Assembly (NCBI RefSeq): GCF_037039395.1
Contig: NZ_CP146245.1
Span: forward strand, 62,001 to 126,000
Origin: Agrobacterium vitis
Lineage (GTDB): Bacteria > Pseudomonadota > Alphaproteobacteria > Rhizobiales > Rhizobiaceae
Direction of reading: 5' to 3'
DNA length: 64,000 bases
Position numbers and translations under genes: made by a program
Notes under the pieces: model-generated
What the model saw: the letters and a program-made list of their open reading frames with translations, nothing else
Told to the model about the DNA's origin: nothing
Databases searched by the model: none
Shown: piece after piece, positions 46,670-57,226 of the stretch
Position numbering within the stretch: position 1 is the stretch's first letter
How the letters are laid out: each line of letters opens with the position of its first letter

Positions 46670-47149
46670 CTAACCGCGCTTCATGACCGAGAGCGCGCTC
46701 GCCGGCTGCGCCCCCGTTGTTGTGACGGTAAAGGCGCGGCCGAGCTCGACACTATTGGTCGACAGCCGCGCGAGCACCTGGCCCTCAAAGGGAATGACGA
46801 CATAGGCAAGCGGCACGGTGCGCGCGGCACCATCCGTCTTCTGGTCGGTCACTACCGCATAACCCCAACCTCTCAGAGCCGCTTCCAGTGCTTGCCCGAA
46901 GGGCGAGCTGTCCTGCTTCAGCGAGACAGTCGCGGTTCGGGGGCCGATCTGCTCGGCGAGCCTGCTCACCATGTCGCCGGCGATGGCGCTCGCGGCCGGG
47001 TTGGAGATCTCAGTCGGCGCGTTGCTGGAGGTCAATGCATCCGTTCCGAGCGACTGGCATCCGGAAAGGAGGAGGGCTAGGGCGCAGGTTGCCGCTAGGC
47101 TGCGGAGGGGGCGCAAAGGGCGTGGGCGGGAGGGCAAGCTTCGCATCAC
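46670..47149 (-). CDS. trbH: conjugal transfer lipoprotein TrbH
   Basis: A 159-residue protein with a lipoprotein signal ([18 protein letters not shown], lipobox LSGC at about residue 30). Its place between trbG and trbI fits Ti-plasmid TrbH. The start overlaps the trbG stop by 4 bp. Confidence 0.9.
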   Translation of the reverse strand: MMRSLPSRPRPLRPLRSLAATCALALLLSGCQSLGTDALTSSNAPTEISNPAASAIAGDMVSRLAEQIGPRTATVSLKQDSSPFGQALEAALRGWGYAVVTDQKTDGAARTVPLAYVVIPFEGQVLARLSTNSVELGRAFTVTTTGAQPASALSVMKRG

Positions 47150-48012
47150 CGCCCTCCCCGCCGGATCGTCACCTTTTCCTGTTTCCAGCCGACGCCGGAA
47201 ACAAGAACCGCGCGATCGACGTGATAGTCGACCACCATCATGTCGCCCTTCATCCGGTAGTTGACGATGCGGTTCTGCCCACCGGAGACGACAAACAGCA
47301 CCGGCGCATCCCGGCCGGAGATCGAGCGCGGGAACTGGACGTAAGTCTTTTCCCCATCGCTATAGACGCGCGTCGGTCGCCAGCCGGCATTGCCGGAGAC
47401 GGAATAGGAGAAATTCAACTGCTCGGCCGGAACGCCGGCGCCCGGAATGGTGCTCGCCTCCATTCGCGCGTTGATGTCGGCGAGCTTGGTGGAAACGTCT
47501 TCCGGATATTCGAAGCCGACGCGGGCCATGTATTGGTTTGCATGCGACTTGAGCTGGATATGATAGGTGCGGCGCGAGGTCGTCACGACCATCGAGGTGA
47601 CGAGGTTCGACTCCGATGGCTTGACGATCAGGTGGATCGCCTGCCCGCCCGCAGCACCTGACGTCGCCGGCTCCACTTTCCATCTCACGGTGTCTCCGAC
47701 CAGCACGTCGCGAACCACCTCGCCGCCCTGGAGCTCGATATCGCAGACCTGCAAGGGCGAGCAAACCACGGAGGGCTGCACCTCGCCGTAGAGAAAGATC
47801 ACCTTTCCGTCCGGTCCTTTCGTGACAAGTCCGCGTGATCCGCGCCACTGGGTGGAAATCCCCATCCCCTTCGCTTCATTGGCGGTGACGCCATCGGCTG
47901 CGAGCGCGCGGGAGGAAACGGAAGCCGAAAACGGCACGATTGCCGCAACGATCGCGGCGGCAGTCAGCCTGGCCGAAAAACGTCTCAGTCGAATGTTCAT
48001 GTTCGGGGCCAT
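47146..48012 (-). CDS. trbG: conjugal transfer protein TrbG
   Basis: A 288-residue VirB9-type protein with a signal peptide ([20 protein letters not shown], cleavage near ALA). C-terminal part: [20 protein letters not shown], then [18 protein letters not shown]. It forms the periplasmic/outer-membrane ring with TrbH and TrbI. The ATG at 48010-48012 has GAAAGG before it; an upstream TTG is less likely. Confidence 0.92.
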   Translation of the reverse strand: MAPNMNIRLRRFSARLTAAAIVAAIVPFSASVSSRALAADGVTANEAKGMGISTQWRGSRGLVTKGPDGKVIFLYGEVQPSVVCSPLQVCDIELQGGEVVRDVLVGDTVRWKVEPATSGAAGGQAIHLIVKPSESNLVTSMVVTTSRRTYHIQLKSHANQYMARVGFEYPEDVSTKLADINARMEASTIPGAGVPAEQLNFSYSVSGNAGWRPTRVYSDGEKTYVQFPRSISGRDAPVLFVVSGGQNRIVNYRMKGDMMVVDYHVDRAVLVSGVGWKQEKVTIRRGGR

Positions 48013-48017
48013 GCCTT

Positions 48018-48680
48018 TCAAAGCTGCGCGGTCCAGTCGAGATCCCGGAGATAGAGTCCGATTGGGTTAAGCCGGATGACGCCCTCGTCCTGCGGTGGCG
48101 TCAGTGTGACGGTAGCAATCCCGCGGAACCGGCGCGTGGCTGTCTCCTTGCCGCGGCGGTCTCGCTCGGATTCGGTCCAGTCGATCTGGTAGCTCTGGTT
48201 CGACAGCGCGACGATGTTGTTGACCTCGACGGCAACCGTTGCGTTCTTTGCTTTCTCGAATGGAGAGGAGGAGCGAAACCAGGCGTTGACCTTTTCTGTC
48301 GCAGGATCCGAGGTCCGAAGCAGTGCATAGGTGCGGTCGATATATTGTTTCTGCACGACCGCATCCGGCGACACCGACCGGAAGTTCGAAACGAAACTGC
48401 CAAGCGTGGCGCGCACCACGCGCGGATCGGCATATTCGATCTGCTGCGGGAAACCGGCGCTTGACGCCGTGCCGAGCTTGTCGACCTCCACGATATAGGG
48501 CACCAGCTTGACCTGCGTGCTCTGGTAAAGAGCGTAGCTGAAGCCGACCACCGCCATGGTCATCCCGGTGACGCCGACCAGACGCCAGGCCGCGGCCGCC
48601 TTGACATAGGAGCCGTAGCGCTCGTTCCATTCCGTTCTCGCAGCGATATAGGGATTGTCGGGCGGGGTGCGTCCGGCCAT
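48018..48680 (-). CDS. trbF: conjugal transfer protein TrbF
   Basis: A 220-residue VirB8-type inner-membrane protein with one membrane helix ([20 protein letters not shown], about residues 32-52), then the NTF2-like periplasmic domain with [14 protein letters not shown] and a C-terminal [20 protein letters not shown]. Length as in the Ti family. Confidence 0.93.
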   Translation of the reverse strand: MAGRTPPDNPYIAARTEWNERYGSYVKAAAAWRLVGVTGMTMAVVGFSYALYQSTQVKLVPYIVEVDKLGTASSAGFPQQIEYADPRVVRATLGSFVSNFRSVSPDAVVQKQYIDRTYALLRTSDPATEKVNAWFRSSSPFEKAKNATVAVEVNNIVALSNQSYQIDWTESERDRRGKETATRRFRGIATVTLTPPQDEGVIRLNPIGLYLRDLDWTAQL

Positions 48681-48694
48681 GTGCGGTCAGCCTC

Positions 48695-49888
48695 TTACTT
48701 GTTTTCGTTGACGGGTGGAGGCGGAGGAGGCGTCGAAGGCCTGCCGGTTTGCGGGGTCTGGTCGAGCTTGGCGTTTGCAAGACCGAGCAGTGAGCCGGCA
48801 TAGGCGCCGGGCGATCCGATTGCTTTTTCCCTTGCTGCCGAACCGACTGCGCTGCTCGCGCCGCCGATGCCAGCTTCCATGCCGCGCATGGCGGCAGAGC
48901 CAAGTGACGCTCCCCCTGCCCTTGCGGCGCTCGCCGCCTGAAAACCTTTGCTGGCAGCGCCTGCCGTGAGGAAGGCGGCGCCAGCCGCGAACGAAGCCGC
49001 CTGCCCGCCATGCCGGATCGCCTCCATGCCGCCCGAGACCGATGCTCCCTGGACGACGCCCTGGATGATCGGCGGGACATACATGGCGATGATGAACACG
49101 ACGACGGAGCCGGCGATGCCGATTGTGGTGATGAACTGGTCGGAGGTCGCCGTCGGCGCTTCGGCCAGCCCGATCAGGATGTCGGAACCGATCTTGGCGA
49201 TCATGACCAGTGCCATCAGCTTCATGCCGACGGAGAAGGCGTAGACGAGGTAACGGACCGCGAAATCCTTGGTATAGGAGCTGCCACCCAAACCGAGCAT
49301 GATCATGCCGGCCAGCAGTCCTACATACATTTCGACCATGACGGCGACGAAGATCGCTGCGACGAGCGAAAAGGCGACGACGACCACGATCATTGCAAAG
49401 ACGGCGGCGATCGCCAGTGCGTTATCCTCCCAAAGCCCGAACTTCGCCTGTTCCGACATTTTGGAGGCTACGCGGATACCGGCATCGAAAATGTTGGCCG
49501 GCGAAGCGGAGCCCCCGCCGGCGCCGATCTGGAACAGGCTGTCCACCACCGCCTTCGCGAGCGCCGGGCCGCGATCAAGGATGAAGGCGAAGAGACCGAT
49601 GAACATGATCCGACGCACGAGCTCGGCGAACCACGCGTCGAGGCTTGCCGCATTGATAGCCAGCCACACGGCAGCAATACCGATCTCGATCCCCGCGAGG
49701 ATCCAGAACAGGGACCGTGCCGCGTTCATGATTGTCGTCTCCCATCCCTTGGCGGCGGTGACGACCTGGTTCTCCAGCGTGGTGAGGACGGAACCCTGTT
49801 GGGCAAGCGCCGGCGCTGTCGCAAGAGTCAGGATCGCGATGACGATGAGAGCGGTTTCGAGCTTGCGGGACGGGCAGACGACTACCAT
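48695..49888 (-). CDS. trbL: conjugal transfer protein TrbL
   Basis: A 397-residue VirB6-type polytopic membrane protein with a signal-like start (cleavage after APALA), about six membrane segments (for example AALAIAAVFAMIVVVVAF-like core at residues 150-185) and a Gly/Ala-rich C-terminal tail ending in a poly-proline run before VNENK. The start overlaps the trbK stop. Confidence 0.93.
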   Translation of the reverse strand: MVVVCPSRKLETALIVIAILTLATAPALAQQGSVLTTLENQVVTAAKGWETTIMNAARSLFWILAGIEIGIAAVWLAINAASLDAWFAELVRRIMFIGLFAFILDRGPALAKAVVDSLFQIGAGGGSASPANIFDAGIRVASKMSEQAKFGLWEDNALAIAAVFAMIVVVVAFSLVAAIFVAVMVEMYVGLLAGMIMLGLGGSSYTKDFAVRYLVYAFSVGMKLMALVMIAKIGSDILIGLAEAPTATSDQFITTIGIAGSVVVFIIAMYVPPIIQGVVQGASVSGGMEAIRHGGQAASFAAGAAFLTAGAASKGFQAASAARAGGASLGSAAMRGMEAGIGGASSAVGSAAREKAIGSPGAYAGSLLGLANAKLDQTPQTGRPSTPPPPPPVNENK

Positions 49889-50100
49889 CGCGGCTTCATT
49901 TCCTGCCCGCCACGCACGTCGCGATCCGGGTCGCCGCCGAAGAAGCGCTCCCGGTGCTCGCGTTGCGCTGCGCCAGAACCGGACGTCCCGGCCGGTGTTT
50001 CAGTCGCAGCATCCGGTTGAACCACCACCCAGACAATCACGCCGCCTCCAAAGGCGACCACACCCGCGACGGCGAGGACGATGAGGATGCGCGGGCTCAC
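49882..50100 (-). CDS. trbK: entry-exclusion-type protein TrbK
   Basis: A 72-residue protein with one N-terminal membrane helix (ILIVLAVAGVVAFGGGVIVW). It overlaps trbJ by 4 bp. Position and size fit Ti-plasmid TrbK, proposed to block mating between identical plasmids. Its C-terminus RERFF...DVRGGQEMKPRW closely resembles the C-terminus of TrbJ upstream. Confidence 0.9.
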   Translation of the reverse strand: MSPRILIVLAVAGVVAFGGGVIVWVVVQPDAATETPAGTSGSGAAQREHRERFFGGDPDRDVRGGQEMKPRW

Positions 50101-50906
50101 CAGCGCGGCTCCATCGCCTGGCCGCCGCGAATGTCATTGGTCGGCGCGTTGAAGAATTTTTCGCGTCGGGCCTGGGCGAGGTCTTGTCTCGCCTGTTCCG
50201 ACTGAAACCATGTTCCCATCATCGTGGTCTGCTGCGACACCAACCCACGCAGCTTCTGCATCTGCGCCACCTGCTGGGTGGCGATCTGGTGCCCCACCTG
50301 CAGGGCCTTCATCTGGCCGTCGGCGCTCTCCGACATCGAGCGCAGCGAGGACATGGTGGATTCCTCGCTGGAAAACTGCTCGGCCGTGAGGTTAGCCGCC
50401 TTCAGTGTGCCGGCGATCGTGTCGCGATTGGTGTCGGACCAGTTCTGATAGGTCGACGAAAAGCTCGCGCCGTCCGGCAGGTTGCTCTTCATGTCGGCAA
50501 AACTCCGGAAGCGCTGCTTCAGGACGTCGTCGATGTTGCCCATCGAAAACGCGACACCCTGCCCTTGCGCGACGATGTTCTGGAGCTTGTTGAGGTCGTT
50601 CTCGATCTGGCCCCAGATATGATCCGGAAGCTGGGCGGTATTCTGCAGCAGGTTTTTGTAGATGTTGATCTGGTTCTGGATCTGCTCGGCAAGCTGGCTG
50701 ATCTGGGTGATCTGATTGTTCACCTGCTCGGCCGACTTGCCGACGAGACTGATGAGTTCCGCATTGTTGGCGAGCTGCGTCCACTCTGTGGCCTGCCCGG
50801 TGACACCGCCCGCATATGCCGGAAGCGGAAGAGCGAACGGGATCATGATGGCCGTGATCATAGCGGCGCGCGCCGTTTCAAGCGGCCGGGAAAAGTGTTT
50901 CGGCAT
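50097..50906 (-). CDS. trbJ: conjugal transfer protein TrbJ
   Basis: A 269-residue VirB5-type periplasmic protein with signal peptide (AAMITAIMIPFALPLPAYA) and long amphipathic coiled coils (about residues 60-115, KSAEQVNNQITQISQLAEQ). The ATG at 50904-50906 lies 29 bp inside the end of the trbE reading frame, as in other Ti plasmids. Confidence 0.93.
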   Translation of the reverse strand: MPKHFSRPLETARAAMITAIMIPFALPLPAYAGGVTGQATEWTQLANNAELISLVGKSAEQVNNQITQISQLAEQIQNQINIYKNLLQNTAQLPDHIWGQIENDLNKLQNIVAQGQGVAFSMGNIDDVLKQRFRSFADMKSNLPDGASFSSTYQNWSDTNRDTIAGTLKAANLTAEQFSSEESTMSSLRSMSESADGQMKALQVGHQIATQQVAQMQKLRGLVSQQTTMMGTWFQSEQARQDLAQARREKFFNAPTNDIRGGQAMEPRW

Positions 50907-53351
50907 GGGCGATCCCCCTTTGCTGGAGCCAGTGTTCGGGCCAATCTGCCCCGTATTCGGAATGAAGGGCACGGATGCGCTTCAGATCCTCCTTGCCGGA
51001 CGCGCCGACGAAGGAGAGCGCCACAGGACCGAGCGACATGTCGAAGAGCCTGCGGCCTTCCGGCGAGGCAACGTAATATTCGCGCTTCGGCAAGGCCGTC
51101 GCGACGATCTCGATCTGCCGCTCGTTGAAGCCGATGCGCTCGTAGAACTCGCGCGTCCCCGGCTCGCGGGCCGCACCGTTGGGCAGGCATATCTTGGTTG
51201 GGCAACTTTCCTTGAGCACGTCGATGATGCCGGAGCGCTCAGCATCGGAGATCGACTGGGTCGCAAGCACCACGGCGCAGTTGGCCTTGCGCAGCACTTT
51301 CAGCCATTCCCTGATCTTGTCGCGGAAGGTCGGGTGACCGAGCATCAGCCAGGCCTCGTCGAGAATGATGAGGCTCGGCGCCCCGTCAGCCGCTTCTCGA
51401 CACGCCGGAACATATAGAGCAGGACGGGCACGAGATTTCGCTCGCCCAGGTTCATCAGCTCCTCGACCTCGAAGCACTGGAAGGCGCCGAGCGCCAGTCC
51501 GTCCTCTTCGGCGTCAAGCAGCTGACCCATCGGGCCGTCGACGGTGTAGTGGTGCAGCGCATCCTTGATCTCGCGCATCTGCACGCCCGAGACGAAGTCC
51601 GAGAGCGATCGGCCGCGCGATTCCGCCATCAGGGCCAACTGCCTGGAGATGGCGTTGCGATAGTCGGGTGTAACCGTGACGCCTTGCAGGGCGACGAGCG
51701 TCTCGATCCATTCGGTAGCCCAGGCGCGATCCCTGTCCGTCGAGAGTTCGGCGAGCGGGCAGAATGCCAGCCGGGGCGAGGCCCCGTCCCCTTCTCCGGC
51801 TCCGTCCCCGCCGATTTCGTAGTGATCGCCGCCGATGGCGAGTGTCAGCGGCAACATCGACCGCCCCTTGTCGAAGGAAAAGATCTGCGCATCCGCATAG
51901 CGCCGAAACTGCGCGGCAATCAGCGCCAGCAGCGTTGATTTGCCCGAACCGGTCGGGCCGAAGACCAGCACATGCCCGACATCATCGACATGCAGGTTCA
52001 GGCGGAACGGCGTCGAGCCGCTGGCGACCTGCATGAGCGGCGGCGATCCCGGCGGATAGAACGGGCACGGTGCGACGGGGCTTCCGGACCAGACCGAGTT
52101 CAGCGGAATGAGGTCGGCGAGATTGCGGGTGTTGACGAGCGGCTCGCGGATGTTGGCGTAGGAGACGCCCGGCAGGCTGCCCAGATACGCATCGGTCGCG
52201 TTCAGGGTCTCGATCCGGGCGCCGAACCCTTCTGCCTGGATGAGACGACGGATCGCCTCGCACTTTTCCTGGAGGCGCGGTTGCTGGTCGTCAAACAGAA
52301 CGATAACCGGCGTGTAATAGCCATAGGCGACGAGTTGCGACGCGGCTTGAGCGATTGCGTCCTCGGTCTCGGCCACCATCATCATCGCGTCCTGGTCGAC
52401 CGAGCGGCTCTGGGTCTGGAAAAGCTGATCGAAAAACGGCCTGACCTTCTGCTGCCATTTCTTGCGGGTGCGCTCGAGTTTCTGTCGTGCCTCCTGCTCG
52501 TCGAGAAAGACGAAGCGCGAGGACCACCGATAGGTGAGCGGCATCAGGTCGAGACTGTTCAGGATCCCCGGCCAGCTCTCCGCGGCTAGGCCGTCAATGG
52601 CGACGACACCGAGAAAGCGGTTCTCGACCGTCGGCGTCAGGCCATGCTGAAGTTCAGCCGTGACAAGCCAGTCGAGGTACATCGGGATATCCGGGAGCCG
52701 GACGGGGTGGTTCTCGCCGGTAATGCAGAAGCGGATGAACTGGAACAACTCGTCATAGCGGGCGACCCTGAAGCCCCCGCGTTCTTCGGTTTCCCGCGTT
52801 GTCATGCGGCGGATGGAGACGACATTGGCGAGGTACTGTTCGACCTCGCGGATCGAGGTCCGGAAGCTCTCAAGCGCCGTGTCGGCATAGGTAGCCGAAC
52901 GGCTGGCGGTGTCAGAATAGACGTAGCGCGCCATGCCGGAGCGCCGGGGCTCTGGCGCCCGCCAGGTTAGGATTAGCGCGTGCCGGCTCTCGAAATGCCC
53001 GCTCTCCCGCGCGAAATGAGACCTGCGCTCGGTATCGATCGCGCGCGTGACCGGGTCACGGAAATGGCAAGCGTCCTCTTCCGGATAGTCGATCGTCGGA
53101 ACCCGCAGGGCCTCGACCTGTATCATCCAGCCGGACCCCAGCCGCGACAGGATCATATTGATCTGCCGGCTGACCTCGTTTCGCTCGACGTCTGTCGAGC
53201 TTTCGCTGTCCGGGCCGGCAAAATACCAGCCGGCCATCAGCGAGCCGTCCTTCAGCAGGATTACGCCGTTGTCTACGAGACCTGCATAGGGAACCAGATC
53301 GGCGAATGATGGGCCGGAATGTCGGAAGGGCTTCAGTGCGACCATGTTCAC
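50878..53351 (-). pseudogene. trbE: conjugal ATPase TrbE, frameshifted
   Basis: VirB4-type ATPase of about 820 residues that powers the channel. The first frame (53351-51345) holds the N-terminal domain and Walker A (LVFGPTGSGKSTLLALIAAQ), then runs off at VEKRLTGRRASS. The second frame (to 50878) carries Walker B (APSLIILDEAWLMLGH) and the C-terminus (VVLATQSISDAERSG). They would join if one G were added in the G-run at about 51381-51385 (CGGGGCG on the coding strand). Either a sequencing error in the homopolymer or a true loss that would abolish conjugation. Confidence 0.9.
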
Positions 53352-53355
53352 CCCC

Positions 53356-53655
53356 TCAGAACTTGCGCCACGGCGTCGAGGTGGGCCGGTAGAGGGATCG
53401 ATAGGACACGTGCCGCAGATAGACGCGGCGCATCAGCGGATCGGCCTTCGCCATCATGCGGAGGGCGGCGACCGCGGCCAGCCAGAGGGCCATACCGAAC
53501 AGCGCGGCGTACCAGGTCAGCACCACGAAGATCAGGATCGCGGCGGCAAGGCCTGTGAGCAACACCAGTTCGCGGTCGGCGCCCATCAGCAGGTTCGGGC
53601 GTGATAGCGCCCGATGCACCCGCGAACGGGCAAGGTTGGAGCCTGGCTCAGCCAT
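53356..53655 (-). CDS. trbD: conjugal transfer protein TrbD
   Basis: A 99-residue VirB3-type protein with a paired membrane hairpin ([39 protein letters not shown]). ATG at 53653-53655; an apparent extension to 53844 comes from overlap with trbC. trbE starts just after its stop. Confidence 0.92.
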   Translation of the reverse strand: MAEPGSNLARSRVHRALSRPNLLMGADRELVLLTGLAAAILIFVVLTWYAALFGMALWLAAVAALRMMAKADPLMRRVYLRHVSYRSLYRPTSTPWRKF

Positions 53656-54052
53656 GAGCCCCCTCCCCTTCCGGTCGAAGTGTTGCCCACAGTTCGACGA
53701 TCCCAGACCCGGTCCGGGCCTCGATCTCTCCGATAGAAGCGCCGGTCGCTCCAAACAGTGCAACGATCTGGGTCGCGCCGAGCAACACGCCGCCAACAAG
53801 GGCGACATAGCAAAGCCTCCTGGCGAAGTCGTTGAGTTCGCCACCGAAGATCAGCATGCCGCCGGCGATGGCGACGGCCGCGAGCGCGATGAAGCCGGCA
53901 ACCGGCCCGGTGATGGATTGCTGGATCTGTTGCAGCGGAGATTCCCACGGCAGACTACCGCCCGAAGAGGCGAATGCCGCATCTGCCAAACCGATGCAGG
54001 AGACGGCGGCGAATGCCGCAAGTGCAATAGTAATACTGGTCTTATGCGACAT
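53648..54052 (-). CDS. trbC: conjugative pilin TrbC
   Basis: A 134-residue VirB2-type pilin precursor, the usual Ti length, with a long signal region ([20 protein letters not shown], cleavage after AFA) and two membrane segments ([40 protein letters not shown]). ATG 54050-54052; another in frame at 54064. Mature TrbC of this type is cyclised. Confidence 0.92.
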   Translation of the reverse strand: MSHKTSITIALAAFAAVSCIGLADAAFASSGGSLPWESPLQQIQQSITGPVAGFIALAAVAIAGGMLIFGGELNDFARRLCYVALVGGVLLGATQIVALFGATGASIGEIEARTGSGIVELWATLRPEGEGAHG

Positions 54053-55013
54053 GGCTATCCTCATCGATCTGGGCGTAGTGTTCGGTCCGGTAGCGGGAGT
54101 TGGTGAAGCCCTCGACATGGATGACCTCGCGGACCCGCCTCCCCTTCCCCGTTCGTTCTATCGACACGATCAGGTCCACTGCCTCGCCGATCACTTCCTG
54201 CATCGGCTGTTGGCTCACTTCCGCGGTCAGTTGCTCGAGCCGGCGGAGAGCCGACATCGCCGTGTTAGAATGAATGGTGGTGACCCCGCCGGGATGCCCT
54301 GTATTCCATGCCTTGAGCAGCGTGAGCGCCGCCCCGTCGCGGACCTCTCCGAGGATGATGCGATCGGGCCGCAAGCGCATCGTGCTCTTGAGAAGCCGGG
54401 CCATATCGATCGTGTCGCTTGTATGGAGCGCCACGGCGTTCTCGGCCGCGCACTGAATCTCGGCCGTGTCCTCCAGGATGACAATCCGATCGTCCGGCGC
54501 ATTCCCGACGATTTCGGCTATGACTGCATTGGCGAGCGTCGTTTTGCCCGAGCCCGTGCCTCCCGAAATCATGATGTTCATGCGAGACGCGATTGCGCTG
54601 CGCAGAACCGAGGCCTGCGCCTCGGTCATGATCTTTTGCTTCACATAATCGTCGAGCGGGATCAGGCGCGACGCGCGACGCCGGATCGTGAAACTCGGTC
54701 CGGAAACAACCGGTGGAAGCAGCCCCTCGAAGCGGTGGCCGCCGATTGGCAATTCGCCGGAGATGATCGGTTGCTGGTCGTCGGCCTCGGATTGCAGTAC
54801 GTGGGCGACGCTGCCAATGATCACTTCCGCTGCGGCGGGGCTGAGGTGGCCTGCGGGGGCAACCCCATGACCCAGGCGCTCGATGAAGAGCTTGCCATCG
54901 GGGTTGAGCATGATCTCGACGACTGTCGCATCATCAAGCGCGACACAGAGCTGATCACCGAGAGCGTCCTGCAGTTTGCGCACGAGACGCGAATGGGAGC
55001 GCAACTGGGTCAC
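54042..55013 (-). CDS. trbB: conjugal ATPase TrbB
   Basis: A 323-residue VirB11-type hexameric ATPase: Walker [19 protein letters not shown], Asp box [13 protein letters not shown], Walker B-like [16 protein letters not shown], His box [13 protein letters not shown]. The start is a GTG (55011-55013) overlapping the traI stop by 4 bp (GTGA); with it the length is exactly the Ti TrbB length. In-frame extension upstream overlaps traI and is rejected. Confidence 0.93.
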   Translation of the reverse strand: MTQLRSHSRLVRKLQDALGDQLCVALDDATVVEIMLNPDGKLFIERLGHGVAPAGHLSPAAAEVIIGSVAHVLQSEADDQQPIISGELPIGGHRFEGLLPPVVSGPSFTIRRRASRLIPLDDYVKQKIMTEAQASVLRSAIASRMNIMISGGTGSGKTTLANAVIAEIVGNAPDDRIVILEDTAEIQCAAENAVALHTSDTIDMARLLKSTMRLRPDRIILGEVRDGAALTLLKAWNTGHPGGVTTIHSNTAMSALRRLEQLTAEVSQQPMQEVIGEAVDLIVSIERTGKGRRVREVIHVEGFTNSRYRTEHYAQIDEDSHVA

Positions 55014-55645
55014 GCGACGCTCCTGATCGAGGCTGCATCGATCCTCGGGATCGAATGATATTCCGGTGGGCAAACATGCTCGAAGCTGGCACGATCGGCC
55101 CGCAGGCTTCCCGCGATGGCGATGGTGTTGCCGATTGCGACCGGTTGGCCGAGCCGTCGCATCGGCCATCCGGCGCGCTTCAGGATGCGCTCGAAACGAA
55201 GATCGGTTGCCGTGACGATCTCGCTGTAGCCGCTCGCCATCGACCATTCGATGATGCCGGCGAACAGGGTGAGCGTGGCCAGATGCAGTTGGCTTGCATC
55301 CCTCCGCGAGGCAAGCGCGGTATCGACACAGAAACGCGAGCTCTCCACCATCCCGGAATGCGCGACGAGTGAGCCCGTTTCGAGGAGTTGGGGAAAAGTC
55401 CGCTCCAGCATCGTGGGGCCGGCAGCCGGAAGAAGACGGGCGCAACCTGCGACAAGTCCACTATCGGTAATCGCCAGAAGGTAGGTCGGCTTGTAACCAT
55501 CGTACTGGTCGCGCTCTTCCTCGGCTGTTATGGAGACCTCCCATTCCAGGCGGACGCCGAACACCGTCGCGCGAAGACGGTGCATTTGTTTGAGGAAGCT
55601 TCGATTACGTTCGTATTGGTCCGGCGAGACTGTCAGTATCCGCAT
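55010..55645 (-). CDS. traI: acyl-homoserine-lactone synthase TraI
   Basis: A 211-residue LuxI-family synthase, recognised along its length as the Ti TraI that makes 3-oxo-octanoyl-homoserine lactone from acyl-ACP and S-adenosylmethionine. Invariant residues appear in MHRLRATVF (Arg), RLEWEVS (Trp), DQYDGYKPTYLL (Asp) and MVESSRFCVDT (Arg, Phe). ATG at 55643-55645 (MRILTVSPDQYERNRS). First gene of the traI-trb operon, preceded by two tra boxes; TraR is not in the window. Confidence 0.97.
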   Translation of the reverse strand: MRILTVSPDQYERNRSFLKQMHRLRATVFGVRLEWEVSITAEEERDQYDGYKPTYLLAITDSGLVAGCARLLPAAGPTMLERTFPQLLETGSLVAHSGMVESSRFCVDTALASRRDASQLHLATLTLFAGIIEWSMASGYSEIVTATDLRFERILKRAGWPMRRLGQPVAIGNTIAIAGSLRADRASFEHVCPPEYHSIPRIDAASIRSVA

Positions 55646-55703
55646 CATGATCTCCGCATGAACAGGTCATGCGGACAGAAATCATCTCACGGCGCGTTTG
55701 CCT

Positions 55704-55721
55704 ACGTGCAGATTTGCACCT
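55704..55721. promoter_or_regulatory. tra box 1 (TraR site), traI-proximal
   Basis: ACGTGCAGATTTGCACCT, an 18-bp near-palindrome matching the Ti tra box (core GTGCAGA/TTTGCAC). It lies about 60 bp upstream of traI, where TraR with autoinducer activates the traI-trb promoter. Confidence 0.9.
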
Positions 55722-55794
55722 CAGGTGATTCTACCGAGTCGGCGTTCCAAGGCGCGAAATGCGAGCGGGTGAGGCCGGCCAGACACCAACAAGG

Positions 55795-55812
55795 TTGTGC
55801 AAATCTGCACTT
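55795..55812. promoter_or_regulatory. tra box 2 (TraR site), rep-proximal
   Basis: TTGTGCAAATCTGCACTT, an 18-bp near-palindrome with centre 91 bp from box 1. On Ti plasmids the second box drives extra repABC promoters, so quorum sensing raises copy number. About 180 bp to the repA start. Confidence 0.88.
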
Positions 55813-55990
55813 GGTGCCACGTCGCACAGAAGAAGAGAATCGGTCTAACTCACAGATAGCATTTGAAGAATCGGCATTTAGTGTGATTTCGATTGAAACG
55901 GGCGTAACCTTTCATTAACCAAAAACGTCTTGCAACCTCACCCGCGTTAGGTAATCGTCACGGATAAATGGCAATACGCGCCAATTAACC

Positions 55991-57226
55991 GTGACAAGAG
56001 ATTACACCGTGAGCAAAGCCGCTGCCATATCCCGAAATGATCGCCCGTCGGTAGATATTACCATTGGTGAGCATGCTGAGCAGCTCAGCTCTCAGCTTCA
56101 AGCGATGAGCGAGGCTTTGTTTCCTCCGACGTCGCACAAGAGCTTGCGCAAATTCACCTCGGGTGAAGCCGCACGCTTGATGAAAATATCTGACTCAACT
56201 CTTCGAAAGATGACACTGGCTGGCGAAGGGCCGCAGCCTGAACTCGCCAGCAACGGACGGCGCTTTTACACCCTCGGTCAGATAAACGAAATCCGGCAGA
56301 TGCTTGCCGGCTCGACTCGAGGACGTGAAAGCATTGATTTTGTGCCTCATCGTCGCGGTTCTGAGCATTTGCAAGTCATTGCCGTAACCAACTTCAAAGG
56401 TGGATCGGGGAAGACGACGACGTCCGCTCATCTTGCACAGTATCTGGCGTTGCAAGGTTACAGGGTTCTCGCAGTGGATCTTGATCCGCAGGCTAGTCTT
56501 TCAGCACTCCTCGGCGTTCTGCCAGAAACTGATGTCGGTGCAAACGAAACGCTCTATGCGGCTATTCGGTATGACGAGACACGTCGTCCGTTGCGAGATG
56601 TGATCCGACCGACGTATTTTGATGGTCTTCACCTTGTTCCTGGAAATCTCGAGCTTATGGAGTTCGAGCATACCACCCCGAAAGCATTGACTGACAAAGG
56701 TACGCGCGACGGATTGTTCTTCACTCGCGTGGCCCAAGCCTTTGATGAGGTCGCCGACGATTACGATGTCGTGGTCATCGACTGCCCTCCTCAGCTTGGG
56801 TTTCTGACTCTCAGCGGGTTGTGTGCTGCAACATCAATGGTAATCACCGTACATCCTCAGATGCTGGATATCGCTTCCATGAGCCAGTTTCTCCTCATGA
56901 CACGCGACCTTCTGGGTGTCGTGAAAGAGGCGGGGGGCAATCTCCAGTACGATTTCATACGCTATCTCTTGACGCGCTATGAACCCCAGGACGCGCCGCA
57001 GACGAAAGTGACGGCACTGCTGCGCAACATGTTTGAGGATCACGTCCTTACAAATCCCATGGTCAAGTCGGCAGCGGTATCTGATGCCGGTTTAACCAAG
57101 CAGACGCTCTATGAGATAGGGCGAGAGAACCTTACGCGGTCGACATACGACCGGGCGATGGAATCTTTAGATGCGGTGAATTCGGAGATCGAGGCTTTGA
57201 TCAAGATGGCGTGGGGGCGGGTCTAA
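55991..57226 (+). CDS. repA: plasmid partition ATPase RepA
   Basis: A 411-residue ParA-type protein, or 405 if the in-frame GTG at 56009 is used (the usual Ti length). N-terminal HTH-like segment SGEAARLMKISDSTLRKMTL; deviant Walker A VTNFKGGSGKTTTSAHLAQY; VDLDPQASLSALLG; Walker B-like DVVVIDCPPQLGFLTLSGL. It segregates the plasmid with RepB and represses its own operon. The initiation codon is GTG in both cases. repD overlaps its stop (TAATG). Confidence 0.95.
   Translation: MTRDYTVSKAAAISRNDRPSVDITIGEHAEQLSSQLQAMSEALFPPTSHKSLRKFTSGEAARLMKISDSTLRKMTLAGEGPQPELASNGRRFYTLGQINEIRQMLAGSTRGRESIDFVPHRRGSEHLQVIAVTNFKGGSGKTTTSAHLAQYLALQGYRVLAVDLDPQASLSALLGVLPETDVGANETLYAAIRYDETRRPLRDVIRPTYFDGLHLVPGNLELMEFEHTTPKALTDKGTRDGLFFTRVAQAFDEVADDYDVVVIDCPPQLGFLTLSGLCAATSMVITVHPQMLDIASMSQFLLMTRDLLGVVKEAGGNLQYDFIRYLLTRYEPQDAPQTKVTALLRNMFEDHVLTNPMVKSAAVSDAGLTKQTLYEIGRENLTRSTYDRAMESLDAVNSEIEALIKMAWGRV

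Noticed and set aside
49010..50084. long plus-strand frames opposite trbL and trbK
   Set aside because: High GC gives long antisense frames; composition is low-complexity (His/Asp/Arg-rich) and trbL is clearly real.
53656..53844. 63-residue N-terminal extension of TrbD
   Set aside because: It is trbC read in another frame; TrbD starts at 53655 with the normal 99 residues.
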